Source of the DNA: Massilia sp. 9I
Lineage (GTDB): Bacteria; Pseudomonadota; Gammaproteobacteria; Burkholderiales; Burkholderiaceae_D
Length of the DNA: 64,000 bases
Direction of reading: 5' to 3'
NCBI RefSeq assembly: GCF_902506415.1
Contig: NZ_LR733275.1
Location: 5,060,176-5,124,175 of the forward strand
The notes below the pieces were generated by a model. The model worked only from the letters and a program-made list of their open reading frames with translations, was not told the DNA's origin and did not search any database. This document shows, in pieces, positions 51,756-61,031 of this stretch. The first letter of the stretch is position 1; every line of letters starts with the position of its first letter. The position numbers were made by a program, and so were the translations under genes.

Positions 51756-52730
51756 TCAGGGAGTGATAACAACCTTCCCCGTCACCTTCCGCGCCGCCAT
51801 GTCATTCAGCGCCTGCGTCGTCTCCTCCAGCCTGTAACGCTGCGACACCAGCGGCTTGAGCTTACCCTCCGCCATCCACCCCAGCATCTGCCGCATCGCC
51901 GCCAGGTTCGCCTTCGGCTCGCGCCGCACGAAGTCGCCCCAGAACACGCCCACCACCGACGCGCCCTTCAGCAGCATCAGATTCCATGGCAGCTTGGGGA
52001 TGTCGCCGGCCGCGAAGCCCACCACCAGGTGCCGGCCGCGCCAGGCGATCGAGCGCATTGCCGGTTCACTGTACTTGCCACCGACCGGATCGTAGATCAC
52101 GTCCGGTCCGCGCCCACCGGTCGCCGCCTTCAGCGCCTCGCGCAGGTCTTCCTTCTCGTAATTGATCACGACATCCGCACCGTGCGCGCGGCAGATCGCC
52201 AGCTTCTCGTCGTTCGACGCCGCCGCGATCACGCGCGCGCCCAGGGCCTTGCCGATCTCGATCGCCGCCAATCCGACGCCGCCGGCCGCGCCCAGCACCA
52301 GCATGGTTTCCCCTGGCTGCAGGGCCGCGCGATCGACCACCGCGTGGTGCGAGGTGCCGTAGGTGAGGGTGATGGCGGCGGCGATGTCGAAGTCCATGCC
52401 GGGCGGCATCGGCATCAAGGCTTCCGCCGGCGCCACGGCCTGTTCGGCGAAGGCGCCAGTGCGCGTGAAGCCGATAACCCGCTGGCCTGGTGCGAAGCCG
52501 GTGACGCCTTCGCCCACCACGCGTACGGTGCCGGCGAATTCGTTACCGGGCGTGAAGGGCAATTCGGGCCGCACCTGGTACTTGCCCTGCACCGTCAACA
52601 CGTCGGGGAAATTGACGCCGGCTGCTTTCACGTCGACGACGACTTCACCCGGTCCCGGCACGAGGTCGGGCAGGTCCTCGATCACGAGGCTGTCGATCGG
52701 GCCCCAATCCTTGCAACGTACGGCTTTCAT
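51756..52730 (-). CDS. NAD(P)H:quinone oxidoreductase-like MDR protein
   Basis: A 324-residue medium-chain dehydrogenase/reductase without zinc motif: N-terminal GroES-like domain (MKAVRCKDWGPIDSLVIEDLPD, AAGVNFPDVLTVQGKYQVRPELPFTPGNEFAG), then Rossmann motif LVLGAAGGVGLAAIEIGKALGARV. Typical of NADPH:quinone oxidoreductases acting on quinones or enones. ATG 52730 has AAGGAGAGCC upstream; the frame extends 15 codons further. It is divergent from the TIR-TPR pair. Confidence 0.88.
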   Translation of the reverse strand: MKAVRCKDWGPIDSLVIEDLPDLVPGPGEVVVDVKAAGVNFPDVLTVQGKYQVRPELPFTPGNEFAGTVRVVGEGVTGFAPGQRVIGFTRTGAFAEQAVAPAEALMPMPPGMDFDIAAAITLTYGTSHHAVVDRAALQPGETMLVLGAAGGVGLAAIEIGKALGARVIAAASNDEKLAICRAHGADVVINYEKEDLREALKAATGGRGPDVIYDPVGGKYSEPAMRSIAWRGRHLVVGFAAGDIPKLPWNLMLLKGASVVGVFWGDFVRREPKANLAAMRQMLGWMAEGKLKPLVSQRYRLEETTQALNDMAARKVTGKVVITP

Positions 52731-52917
52731 TGGCTCTCCTTCAGGTCGAATAGGTCCTTGGATAATCGGCGGCATTATGCCTCAAGGTGCATTTCACGCT
52801 ACTTTTCATCGATACGGCCGAGTCCGCCGACGCGCTTGTGCGTCCGCAAAGTGGCCGAGGTCGCTGACGCTAGAGTCAAAGGAATCCGCCTTAGCGCATT
52901 GGAATAGGGGACAGGCA

Positions 52918-53526
52918 ATGGCGATCCGTTACGGGTGTTTCTTCAGCTACGCACACGGCAGGCACGACCTGATGAAACGGTTCAAGACCGCCCTGGCCGA
53001 TGCGCTGCGCTGCTATCTCGAACCTTACTTCGACAACGAAGACGAACTGTTTATCGACACCGAACAGCTGGGCGGCGGCGACGACCTCGACCACAAGATC
53101 GCGCGCGCGATGTGCGAGAGCGTCTGCATGATCCTCATCTATACGCCCAAGTACGAGGCCCACGCTTACACCCGGCGCGAATACGCCGCCATGCTCCAGC
53201 TCGAGCACGAGCGAGCGTCCTGGTATCCGCTGGCCAGCCGCCTGATCATTCCCGTCATCATGACGCGGCACCCGGATTCGCTGCCGCCGGAAATCACCGA
53301 GAACAGGTTCTACGTCGACTTCTCGCACTTCACCATGGCGACGGCCGACCTCAAATCGAACCCCGACTTCCTGCCGGACATCGACAAGATGGTCAAGCGT
53401 ATTGCCGAGCATTACCAGCAACAAAAAAAGCATACCCCGCCAGGTCATGATTGCAACCAATTCGTGCTTCCCGATGTCCCACCAGAATGGCGTGAGGGCC
53501 CGAGCCTGACCTTCCCAAAAAAATGA
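52918..53526 (+). CDS. Stand-alone TIR-domain protein
   Basis: A 202-residue cytoplasmic protein. TIR domain at about residues 3-135: box 1 RYGCFFSYAHGRHDLM, LFIDTEQLGGGDDLDHKIARAM, SVCMILIYTPKYEAHAYTRREY with Glu88 at the place of the catalytic glutamate of NAD-hydrolysing TIRs, then LASRLIIPVIMTRH. The C-terminal 65 residues (DLKSNPDFLPDIDKMVKRIAEHYQQQKK and a proline-rich end) are not part of the domain. AGGGGACAGG precedes the ATG. Its stop is 8 bases before the next ORF, so the two are co-expressed. It may be an NADase effector or scaffold. Confidence 0.85.
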   Translation: MAIRYGCFFSYAHGRHDLMKRFKTALADALRCYLEPYFDNEDELFIDTEQLGGGDDLDHKIARAMCESVCMILIYTPKYEAHAYTRREYAAMLQLEHERASWYPLASRLIIPVIMTRHPDSLPPEITENRFYVDFSHFTMATADLKSNPDFLPDIDKMVKRIAEHYQQQKKHTPPGHDCNQFVLPDVPPEWREGPSLTFPKK

Positions 53527-53534
53527 GGAGCCTC

Positions 53535-55616
53535 ATGGACAAGAACCACACAATGCTCTCGGAACTGGATAGCCCCGGCGCGGTGACCACCTTCTATGCC
53601 TACGAAGGCGGCCCGGCCCGCAACGGCCTGCTGGCCGCACTGGCGCTGCAGCTCGCATCCGACCCCGCCCAGGGGCCGGTGCTGGTGATCGATTGGGACC
53701 TCGAATCGCCCGCGCTGCACCACTACCTGGGCCCCTGGCGCGACGACGATGTGGATGTGCAGGCACCCGGCCTGGTCGACTACATGGGCGCGCTGCGCGA
53801 GGCGCTGCGCCAGGGCCGCAAGTCCGGCGGCAGCGCGGATGCCGTGGCCGATGCCGTGCTCGATGCGGTCGACTGGCGCGCGTACGTGGAACGCGCCGAC
53901 GGCCGCCGCCCCTTGTACCTGATGCGCGCCGGCCGCTTCGACGACAGCTACGCCGAGCGTGCCGGGCAGCTCGACTGGATCGCGCTGTTCGACGCCTGTC
54001 CGGCGCTGCTGCGGCGCTTCGCCGCGCGCATGGCCAGCCATTTCCGCCACGTGCTGGTGGCCAGCCGCGCCGGCCGTTCGGCGGCGGTGAGCGCCTGCAC
54101 CACACTCGTGCCGGACCGCCTGGTCGGCCTGTTCACGCCGGCGCCAGGCAGCCTCGATGGCCTGGAAGGCGTGGTACGGCGCGCCATCGAGTACCGCTGC
54201 ACCCACGAAGAAGAACAGCGGCCGCTGCTGCTGTATCCGGTCGCCTGCGCCGCCGACGGAGCGCGCAGCGACCCGATCCAGCGCTGGCGCCGCGGCGACC
54301 CCGCGCAGGGGCTTGCCGGTTACCAGCCGCGCCTCGAGGCGCTGCTGCGCGAGGCTTATGGCGTCAAGCTGCCGCACCTGGACAGCTGGTTCGACGGGGT
54401 CCAGCTGCCCATATGCGACGCCGCCGTGCCCAGTCCCGGCATCGATGGCGGCGCGCTGGCGCGGCCGGCCGCGCAGCTGATGTCCTGGTTCGTGCACGGT
54501 CACTTCCCCTGGCACTCGCCGCCCGAATTCCGCCTGCGCATGGCGATCGCGCAGAAGCGTGCGGAGGCGCAGCCCGGCGCGGCGCTGGCTGGATTGCTGG
54601 CGCGGCTCGGCGCACTGTGCGAGGCGCAAGGGCGCACGGGAGAAGCCGGCGAGCTGCTGCGCGAAAGCCTGGCGCTGCGCCTCGCGGACCTGGGCGACGA
54701 GCATCCGGACACGCGCGCGGCCCTGGCCGCGGTGGCAGCCTTGCAGCTCGCGGACGGCCAGTTGGACAAGGCGCGCCATGCCTACGAAGTGCTGGCCCAG
54801 GCCAGCACGCGCAGCGTCGGGGCCGATCACCCCGACACGCTGGCGGCGCGCTCGGGCCTGGCCACCACGCTCGGGCGGCTGCGCGAGCATGAGCGCGCGC
54901 TGGCGCTGCACGAGCAGGTCGTCGCCACCTGCGAGCGCTTGTGGGGCGACCTCCACCCGGCCACGCTCGACAGCCTCGAAGCGCTGGCGGCCAGCTTATC
55001 CGAACAGCACGAGAACGAACGCGCGCGGGTGCTGTTCGACCGCGTGCTGGACGGCCGCCGCCGGCTGCAGGGCGGCGATCACGAGGACACGCTGCGCTGC
55101 GCCCAGCGCCTGGCCCAGCTGCTGGGCGAAATGGGCGAGCTCGGCAATGCGCGGCGGCTGCTCGAAGCCGTGCTGCGCGCCCGCGAACGCTACGACGGGG
55201 CCTGGGCACTGCCGACGCTGCGCGCGCGGGACGCGCTGGCCGAGATCTTCGCCGCCCAAGGCGACATGGCGGCCGTGCGCAGCATCCAGGCCGCGCCGGC
55301 CAGGGTGCGCGAACAGGATGCGGCGGACGGGCATCCGGCCTTCGACGGCCTCCAGCACCAGGTCGCCCAACTGCAAGACCTGATCGACCGCGAAAGCCGG
55401 GACGAGGCGCGCGCCCTGGCCGACAAGCTGCACCATTCGGTGCCCTGGCGCACTGTGGCACATCCGCTACGCAAACGCGCCGCCGCCATGATCGAGCAGG
55501 TCTACCTGCAGCAAGGCGACAAGGACGCGGCGCTGGCTCTCAACCGCAACCTCGTTTCGTCACTGGAGGGAGCGTTGTTCCAGACCGGCCTCGACCAGTC
55601 GCATATGTTGCGATAA
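53535..55616 (+). CDS. MinD-like (degenerate P-loop) protein with C-terminal TPR repeats
   Basis: A 693-residue protein with two parts. Residues 15-300 resemble MinD/ParA ATPases that open FYSYKGGVGR[ST]: here TTFYAYEGGPARNGLLAALA, then VLVIDWDLESPALHHYL, DYMGALREAL and later RFAARMASHFRHVLVASRAG. The P-loop lacks the signature lysines and Thr (E24, A28, R29, N30), so ATP hydrolysis may be lost. Residues 340-600 are kinesin-light-chain-type TPRs of 42 residues (GDEHPDT, GADHPDT, GDLHPAT, GGDHEDT at about 388, 430, 472, 514). GAGGAG precedes ATG 53535. It is coupled to the TIR gene. Confidence 0.8.
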   Translation: MDKNHTMLSELDSPGAVTTFYAYEGGPARNGLLAALALQLASDPAQGPVLVIDWDLESPALHHYLGPWRDDDVDVQAPGLVDYMGALREALRQGRKSGGSADAVADAVLDAVDWRAYVERADGRRPLYLMRAGRFDDSYAERAGQLDWIALFDACPALLRRFAARMASHFRHVLVASRAGRSAAVSACTTLVPDRLVGLFTPAPGSLDGLEGVVRRAIEYRCTHEEEQRPLLLYPVACAADGARSDPIQRWRRGDPAQGLAGYQPRLEALLREAYGVKLPHLDSWFDGVQLPICDAAVPSPGIDGGALARPAAQLMSWFVHGHFPWHSPPEFRLRMAIAQKRAEAQPGAALAGLLARLGALCEAQGRTGEAGELLRESLALRLADLGDEHPDTRAALAAVAALQLADGQLDKARHAYEVLAQASTRSVGADHPDTLAARSGLATTLGRLREHERALALHEQVVATCERLWGDLHPATLDSLEALAASLSEQHENERARVLFDRVLDGRRRLQGGDHEDTLRCAQRLAQLLGEMGELGNARRLLEAVLRARERYDGAWALPTLRARDALAEIFAAQGDMAAVRSIQAAPARVREQDAADGHPAFDGLQHQVAQLQDLIDRESRDEARALADKLHHSVPWRTVAHPLRKRAAAMIEQVYLQQGDKDAALALNRNLVSSLEGALFQTGLDQSHMLR

Positions 55617-55732
55617 AGGCAAGTTTTCAGCGATCCACGGCACCGATGGCGAGCTAAAAAAATCGCCGTCGGGAAACAAAAAACGCGCCACCGGCGACCG
55701 AAGCTGGCGTTGCTTCAGGTAAAATCGCAGAC

Positions 55733-56467
55733 ATGCGAATTCTTATCAGTAACGACGACGGCTACCTGGCGCCTGGTATCAGCGCGCTGGCCGATGCCTT
55801 GTCCGCGATCGCGGACATCGTGGTGGTCGCTCCCGACAGCAACCGCTCGGGCGCGTCGAATTCGTTGACGCTGGACCGTCCGCTGACGGTGCAGAAAGCG
55901 GCAAACGGTTTTCATTTTGTTAACGGCACGCCGACCGACTGCGTCCACATCGCCCTGACCGCGATGGGGGATGCGCCGCCGGACCTGGTGGTCTCGGGCA
56001 TCAATAACGGCCAGAACATGGGCGACGACACGCTGTATTCGGGCACCGTCGCGGCCGCCACCGAGGCTTACCTGTTCGGCATCCCGGCGATCGCCTTCTC
56101 GCAGGTGCATTCGGGCTGGGCCCACGTCGACGCCGCCGCGCGCGTGGCGCGCGACATCGTCGAGCGCCGCTTCGACAAGCTCGAGTCGCCCTTCCTGTTG
56201 AACGTGAACATTCCGAATCTGCCGTATGAGCAGATCGGCCCCCTGACACCGTCGCGCCTCGGGCGCCGCCACCAGGCCGAGCCGGTGATCCGGTCGACGG
56301 ATCCGCGCGGCCGCGAGATCTTCTGGATCGGCGCGCCCGGCGCCTGCCGCGATGCGGGCGAGGGCACCGATTTCCACACCACGGCGCAGGGCTGCGTGTC
56401 GATCACGCCGCTGCAGATCGACCTGACCCACAAGACCCAATTGGAACTGCTGCGAGGCATGATATGA
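55733..56467 (+). CDS. surE: 5'-nucleotidase SurE
   Basis: A 244-residue metal-dependent nucleoside monophosphate phosphatase. Seen: metal site MRILISNDDGYLAPGI, APDSNRSGASNSLT, VSGINNGQNMGDDTLYSGTVAAATEA. It hydrolyses 5'- and 3'-nucleotides and short polyphosphate and is linked to stationary-phase survival. First gene of surE-pcm-nlpD-rpoS, overlapping pcm by 4 bases. The 116 bases upstream show no clear promoter. Confidence 0.95.
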   Translation: MRILISNDDGYLAPGISALADALSAIADIVVVAPDSNRSGASNSLTLDRPLTVQKAANGFHFVNGTPTDCVHIALTAMGDAPPDLVVSGINNGQNMGDDTLYSGTVAAATEAYLFGIPAIAFSQVHSGWAHVDAAARVARDIVERRFDKLESPFLLNVNIPNLPYEQIGPLTPSRLGRRHQAEPVIRSTDPRGREIFWIGAPGACRDAGEGTDFHTTAQGCVSITPLQIDLTHKTQLELLRGMI

Positions 56468-57366
56468 GCGACCAGCGCAGCCCCGACAAGCGCAGCACCT
56501 TCCCCTTGCCGCTGTCTTCGGTGACCGGCGGCGCCACCCGCAAGCCCGGGGCACCGGCGCCGGTCGCCACGCCGCAGACCGCAACCCGCAATGCCAGCAG
56601 CGCGGCCAGCACGGGGACGCGCGCCAGCTTTGCCCCTGCGCAGCCGGCGCCGTCGCCGCGTCCGCCGGGCTATGCCCATGCCCACGCGCCGAGCGCCCCG
56701 GTGGCCCAGCGTTCCGACCTGATGGCCTCCGAAGCGGTGCGGCGTGCCATGGTGGGCCGCGTGGCGAAGCAGGGCGTCAAGGACGGCGTGGTGCTGGGCG
56801 CGATGGAAGCGGTGCCGCGCCACCTGTTCATCGAACCGGCCCTGTCGGCGCAGGCGTACATCGACGCCTCGCTGCCGATCGGGCACAACCAGACGATTTC
56901 GCAGCCCTACATCGTGGCGCGCATGATCGAAGCGATGCGCGCTTCGCTGCCCTCCGGCGCGCAGATGGGCCGGGTGCTCGAGATCGGCACCGGCTGCGGC
57001 TACCAGGCCGCGGTGCTGTCTTTTGTCGCGCGCGAGGTGTACTCGATCGAGCGCATCAAGCCCTTGCACGAACTGGCCAAGACCAACCTCCGGCCGCTGA
57101 GGATTTCCAACCTGCGTTTGCAATACGGCGATGGTATGCTAGGCTTGCCGCAGGTTGCACCCTTCGACGGCATCATCCTGGCCGCGGCGGGCCTCGAAGT
57201 GCCGCGCGCCCTGCTCGAACAACTCGCCATCGGCGCGCACCTCGTCGCACCGGTTGGCGCCCAGGTCCAGCACCTGGAACGGATTACCCGCATCGGCAAG
57301 AACGAATGGGCCAGCGAAACGCTGGAAGCATGCCATTTCGTGCCGCTGCGTCCCGGTACCATCTAG
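56464..57366 (+). CDS. pcm: Protein-L-isoaspartate O-methyltransferase
   Basis: A 300-residue protein: a long N-terminal extension of about 80 residues rich in Pro, Ala and Thr, likely disordered and absent from E. coli Pcm, then the methyltransferase with IGHNQTISQPYIVARMIEAM, AdoMet motif VLEIGTGCGYQAAVLS and FDGIILAAAGLEVPRALL. It methylates isoaspartyl residues to start their repair in aged proteins. Coupled to surE by overlap. Confidence 0.93.
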   Translation: MSDQRSPDKRSTFPLPLSSVTGGATRKPGAPAPVATPQTATRNASSAASTGTRASFAPAQPAPSPRPPGYAHAHAPSAPVAQRSDLMASEAVRRAMVGRVAKQGVKDGVVLGAMEAVPRHLFIEPALSAQAYIDASLPIGHNQTISQPYIVARMIEAMRASLPSGAQMGRVLEIGTGCGYQAAVLSFVAREVYSIERIKPLHELAKTNLRPLRISNLRLQYGDGMLGLPQVAPFDGIILAAAGLEVPRALLEQLAIGAHLVAPVGAQVQHLERITRIGKNEWASETLEACHFVPLRPGTI

Positions 57367-57560
57367 CGCGCCGCGCAGCCTGCCGTGGCGATGCCCGCAT
57401 CGCACGGCGGCTTGGTATCGATACTGCCGGGTCAACGCTACTGGTTCCACCAGCGTTGTACAGCCTGGTCCGACTGGCATGGCCGTCCACGGCCTGGTGT
57501 CCGCCGGCGCGTTTCGCCCGGGCGGCGCGCCACAGAACATGAAAAGAAAACAGAAAGACA

Positions 57561-58496
57561 ATGAACCAAGCACCCCATCTGCCCCGCCTCGCACTGCTCA
57601 CCCTCGCCCTCAGCCTGCTGGCCGGCTGTAACTCGCTGACGCGCCAGGCCCCCGTGGTCGAGCGCACGACGCTGCCGACCGTCGAGCGTCCACGCCCGAC
57701 CCAGGCCGCGCGCGCCGAAGAGCCGAAGAAAGAGGACGAGAAGGGCACCTATACCGTGCGCCGCGGCGACACCCTGATCCGCATCGCCCTGGACCACGGC
57801 CAGAACTACCGCGACCTCGTCACCTGGAACAACCTGGCCGATCCGGACGACATCAAGGTCGGCCAGACCCTGCGCGTGGCGCAGCCGGAGCGTGGCGAGC
57901 GCACTGCCAACATGCAGACGCAGCCGGTGCCGACGCCGCCCGCCGCCACCCCGCCGCGCAAGACCACGCCGCGCGCCGACAAGCAGCCGTACAACGAGAA
58001 CACCGCGAGCGCCCCGGCCGAACCGGCCGCGCGCAGCGAAGCGCCGCGCCCCGCCGCTCCGGCTCCTGCGCCGGCCGCCCCGGCCCCGGCAATCGCCGCC
58101 GGCGCCACCGTCAGCGCGAACGACGACGACAAGCTGAGCTGGATGTGGCCGGCGGACGGCCGTATCGTCGCCACCTTCGACGAAGGCCGCAACAAGGGCA
58201 TCGATATCGCCGGCCGCGCCGGCCAGCAGGTGGTCGCCGCCGGCGCCGGCAAGGTTATGTACGCTGGCAGTGGTATCCGGGGTTATGGTAATCTCGTCAT
58301 CGTCAAGCACAACAACAGCTTGCTGTCGGCATACGCGCACAACCGCAAGATCGTGGTCAAGGAAGGCGATAACGTCGCCAAGGGCCAGGTCATTGCAGAG
58401 ATGGGCGACTCGGATGCCGATTCGGTGAAATTGCACTTCGAGATACGCCAACAGGGCAAACCAGTCGATCCGTCGAGGTTCCTGCCCGGTCGATAA
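57561..58496 (+). CDS. nlpD: Murein hydrolase activator NlpD
   Basis: A 311-residue lipoprotein: signal and lipobox LLAGC, a LysM domain (YTVRRGDTLIRIALDHGQN ... KVGQTLRV, about 63-110), an Ala/Pro-rich linker and a C-terminal LytM domain (GIDIAGRAGQQVVAAGAG ... HFEIRQQGKPVDPSRFLP). The zinc-ligand histidine is absent from the GRNKGIDIAG segment, as in E. coli NlpD, so it activates amidases rather than cutting peptidoglycan itself. rpoS follows after 10 bases; in many bacteria an rpoS promoter lies inside nlpD. Confidence 0.93.
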   Translation: MNQAPHLPRLALLTLALSLLAGCNSLTRQAPVVERTTLPTVERPRPTQAARAEEPKKEDEKGTYTVRRGDTLIRIALDHGQNYRDLVTWNNLADPDDIKVGQTLRVAQPERGERTANMQTQPVPTPPAATPPRKTTPRADKQPYNENTASAPAEPAARSEAPRPAAPAPAPAAPAPAIAAGATVSANDDDKLSWMWPADGRIVATFDEGRNKGIDIAGRAGQQVVAAGAGKVMYAGSGIRGYGNLVIVKHNNSLLSAYAHNRKIVVKEGDNVAKGQVIAEMGDSDADSVKLHFEIRQQGKPVDPSRFLPGR

Positions 58497-58506
58497 AAGG
58501 TAGTAC

Positions 58507-59499
58507 ATGATGCAGCCGCCGCACTCGCTGGACCAGCAGGAATCAGACGAGTTTCCGGACGAACCGGAGCACGGCGGCGCGTCTGCGGGCGAGGGCGAAG
58601 AGGTCCTGCCCACGCCCGAAGTCGCTACGGTGGACGAGCTGCGCAAGGTCTTGCAGGCCGAGCTCGCCACCGACACCACCCAGCACTACCTCAACCAGAT
58701 CGGCACCCGCGCGCTCCTCAGCGCGAGCGAGGAATCCCAGGTCGCCACGCTGGCCAAGGCGGGTGACTTCGCGGCGCGCCAGAAGATGATCGAGCATAAC
58801 CTGCGCCTGGTCGTCTCGATCGCCAAGCACTACATCAACCGCGGCGTCGTCCTGCTCGACCTGATCGAGGAGGGCAACATCGGCCTGATGCGTGCCATCG
58901 ACAAGTTCGAGCCCGAACGGGGCTTTCGTTTCTCCACCTATGCCACCTGGTGGATCCGCCAGAGCATCGAACGCGCCATCATGAACCAGGCGCGCACGGT
59001 GCGCCTGCCGGTGCACATGGTGCGCGAGCTGAACCAGGTCCTGCGCGCCAAGTACCACCTCGAGGCCAAGGAGCACGACGGCAAGGAAGCCTCTTGCGAG
59101 GACATCGCCAGCCTGGTCGGGCGGCCGGTGGAAGAGGTGCAGGACATCCTGGCCCTGTCCGAACACGCGGCCTCGCTCGATGCGCCGCTCGACAACGACC
59201 CCAGCTCCAGCCTGATGGACATGCTGCCGGACGAGGGCGAGGCCAGCCCCGACGCGCGCGCCGAGCAGCACGAGATGACGGCCCTGGTGCGCGACTGGCT
59301 GGCGCGCCTGCCCGACAAGCAGCGGCAGGTGGTGACGCGCCGCTTCGGGCTGGACAACGACGATCCGGCCACGCTGGAGACCCTGGCGGAAGAGATGGGC
59401 GTGACGCGCGAGCGGGTGCGCCAGATCCAGCAGGAAGCGCTCATCAAGCTGAAACGGGCGATGGCGGCGCGCGGCGTCGTGCGCGATTCCCTTCTGTAG
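58507..59499 (+). CDS. rpoS: RNA polymerase sigma factor RpoS
   Basis: A 330-residue stationary-phase/stress sigma factor. Regions: acidic variable N-terminus (DQQESDEFPDEPEHGG), 1.2 (DTTQHYLNQIGTRALLSASEE), 2 (MIEHNLRLVVSIAKHYINRG, LLDLIEEGNIGLMRAIDKFEP, GFRFSTYATWWIRQSIERAI), 3 (RLPVHMVRELNQVLRA) and 4 (LPDKQRQVVTRRFGL, LAEEMGVTRERVRQIQQEAL). Downstream of nlpD as is usual. Likely master regulator of stress genes elsewhere in this window, such as the KGG and YflT-like genes (inference). Confidence 0.96.
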   Translation: MMQPPHSLDQQESDEFPDEPEHGGASAGEGEEVLPTPEVATVDELRKVLQAELATDTTQHYLNQIGTRALLSASEESQVATLAKAGDFAARQKMIEHNLRLVVSIAKHYINRGVVLLDLIEEGNIGLMRAIDKFEPERGFRFSTYATWWIRQSIERAIMNQARTVRLPVHMVRELNQVLRAKYHLEAKEHDGKEASCEDIASLVGRPVEEVQDILALSEHAASLDAPLDNDPSSSLMDMLPDEGEASPDARAEQHEMTALVRDWLARLPDKQRQVVTRRFGLDNDDPATLETLAEEMGVTRERVRQIQQEALIKLKRAMAARGVVRDSLL

Positions 59500-59626
59500 G
59501 CGGCAAGCGCCCCGGTAGCGCCCACCCCGTTTCCTTGCTATCATGCCCGCCGGGCCGCTTGCGCCCATTTTTTATTTGCGAACTCCTGCACAGCCTATCC
59601 TGTGCCCACTCCCTTTTTCAGCGACC

Positions 59627-61015
59627 ATGCAAGAAATTTTCATCGACATCAAATCCCTGGATGCGGACGCGCGCGGCGTCGGCCACCTCGAGAACGAAGA
59701 CGGCAGCCCGGGCAAGGTGATCTTCGTCGAAGGCGCACTGCCGGGCGAGCGCGTCAGCTTTGAAACCCTGCGCAAGAAGAAGAACTGGGAGTCGGGCCGC
59801 ATGGTCACCCTGCAGCGCGCCTCGTCGATGCGCGTGGAGCCGAAGTGCAAGCACTTCGGCTACTGCGGCGGCTGCTCGATGCAGCACCTCGAACCCTCGG
59901 CCCAGGTCGCGATGAAACAGCGCGTCCTCGAGGACAACCTCTGGCACCTCGGCAAGGTGAAGTCCGAGATGATCATGCGCCCGATGTACGGCCCGACTTG
60001 GGACTACCGCTACCGCGCGCGCCTGTCGGTGCGCCATGTGGCGAAGAAGGGCGGGGTGCTGGTCGGCTTCCACGAGCGCGCCTCGTCCTACGTGGCCGAC
60101 ATCACCTACTGCGAAATCCTGCCGGACCACGTCGCCCAGCTGATCGCGCCGCTGCGCGAATTTGTCGGTCAGCTGTCGATCTACAACCAGATGCCGCAGA
60201 TCGAAGTGGCGATCGGCGAAGAGGTCACGGTGCTGGTGCTGCGCATCATGGCGCCGCTCAGCCCGGCGGATGAACAGCTTGCGAAAGCCTTCGCCGACAA
60301 ATGGAACATCCAGTGGTGGCTGCAGCCGAAGGGCCCGGACACGGCCTATCCATACTACCCGCTGGGCAAGGAGCTGTACTACACGCTGCCGGAATTCGGC
60401 ATCAAAATGCCCTTCAAGCCGACCGACTTCACCCAGGTGAACCACCAGATCAACCGCGTGCTCGTCGCCAAGGCGCTGCGCCTGCTGGAGGTGCAGCCGG
60501 GCGAGCGCGTGGCCGACCTGTTCTGCGGCCTGGGCAACTTCACGCTGCCGCTGGCGACCCAGGCGCGCGAAGTGGTGGGCATCGAGGGCAGCACCGCGCT
60601 GACCACGCGCGCGCTTGAGAATGCCCAGGCCAACGGCCTGGCCAGCAAGACCTCGTTCTCGACCCGCAACCTGTTCGAAGTCACAAAGGAAGACCTGGTC
60701 GCCCTCGGCAAATTCGATCGCATGCTCGTCGACCCGCCGCGCGACGGCGCCATGGCCCTGTCGCTGGCGCTGGCCGACCTGCGCGAGACGCACGAGGAGC
60801 TGATGCCGCAGCGGATCGTGTACGTGTCCTGCAGCCCGTCCACGCTGGCACGCGACGCCGGCATCCTGGTGCACAAGGCGGGCTATGTGCTGAAGAAAGC
60901 GGGCGTCTGCAACATGTTCCCGCACACCTCGCACGTGGAGTCGATCGCGGTGTTCGAGCTGGGCGAGAAGCCGGCAGCGGCCGCCGCCTACGAAGTGCCC
61001 GCCGAAGCCGCGTAA
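59627..61015 (+). CDS. rlmD: 23S rRNA (uracil-1939-C5)-methyltransferase RlmD
   Basis: A 462-residue methyltransferase: N-terminal TRAM domain (FIDIKSLDADARGVGHLENEDGSP), Fe-S cysteines in KCKHFGYCGGCSMQHL, AdoMet domain (VADLFCGLGNFTLPLATQAREVVGIEG), and catalytic motifs MLVDPPRDGA and VSCSPSTLARD. It makes m5U1939 in 23S rRNA. ATG 59627 begins the conserved TRAM sequence; the longer frame upstream does not match the family. A dispersed inverted repeat follows. Confidence 0.93.
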   Translation: MQEIFIDIKSLDADARGVGHLENEDGSPGKVIFVEGALPGERVSFETLRKKKNWESGRMVTLQRASSMRVEPKCKHFGYCGGCSMQHLEPSAQVAMKQRVLEDNLWHLGKVKSEMIMRPMYGPTWDYRYRARLSVRHVAKKGGVLVGFHERASSYVADITYCEILPDHVAQLIAPLREFVGQLSIYNQMPQIEVAIGEEVTVLVLRIMAPLSPADEQLAKAFADKWNIQWWLQPKGPDTAYPYYPLGKELYYTLPEFGIKMPFKPTDFTQVNHQINRVLVAKALRLLEVQPGERVADLFCGLGNFTLPLATQAREVVGIEGSTALTTRALENAQANGLASKTSFSTRNLFEVTKEDLVALGKFDRMLVDPPRDGAMALSLALADLRETHEELMPQRIVYVSCSPSTLARDAGILVHKAGYVLKKAGVCNMFPHTSHVESIAVFELGEKPAAAAAYEVPAEAA

Positions 61016-61031
61016 CCGCAATTCGCGCAAC

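Noticed and set aside
57561..58496. Active M23 endopeptidase
   Set aside because: The zinc-binding histidine of the first motif is missing, as in E. coli NlpD, so it is called an activator.
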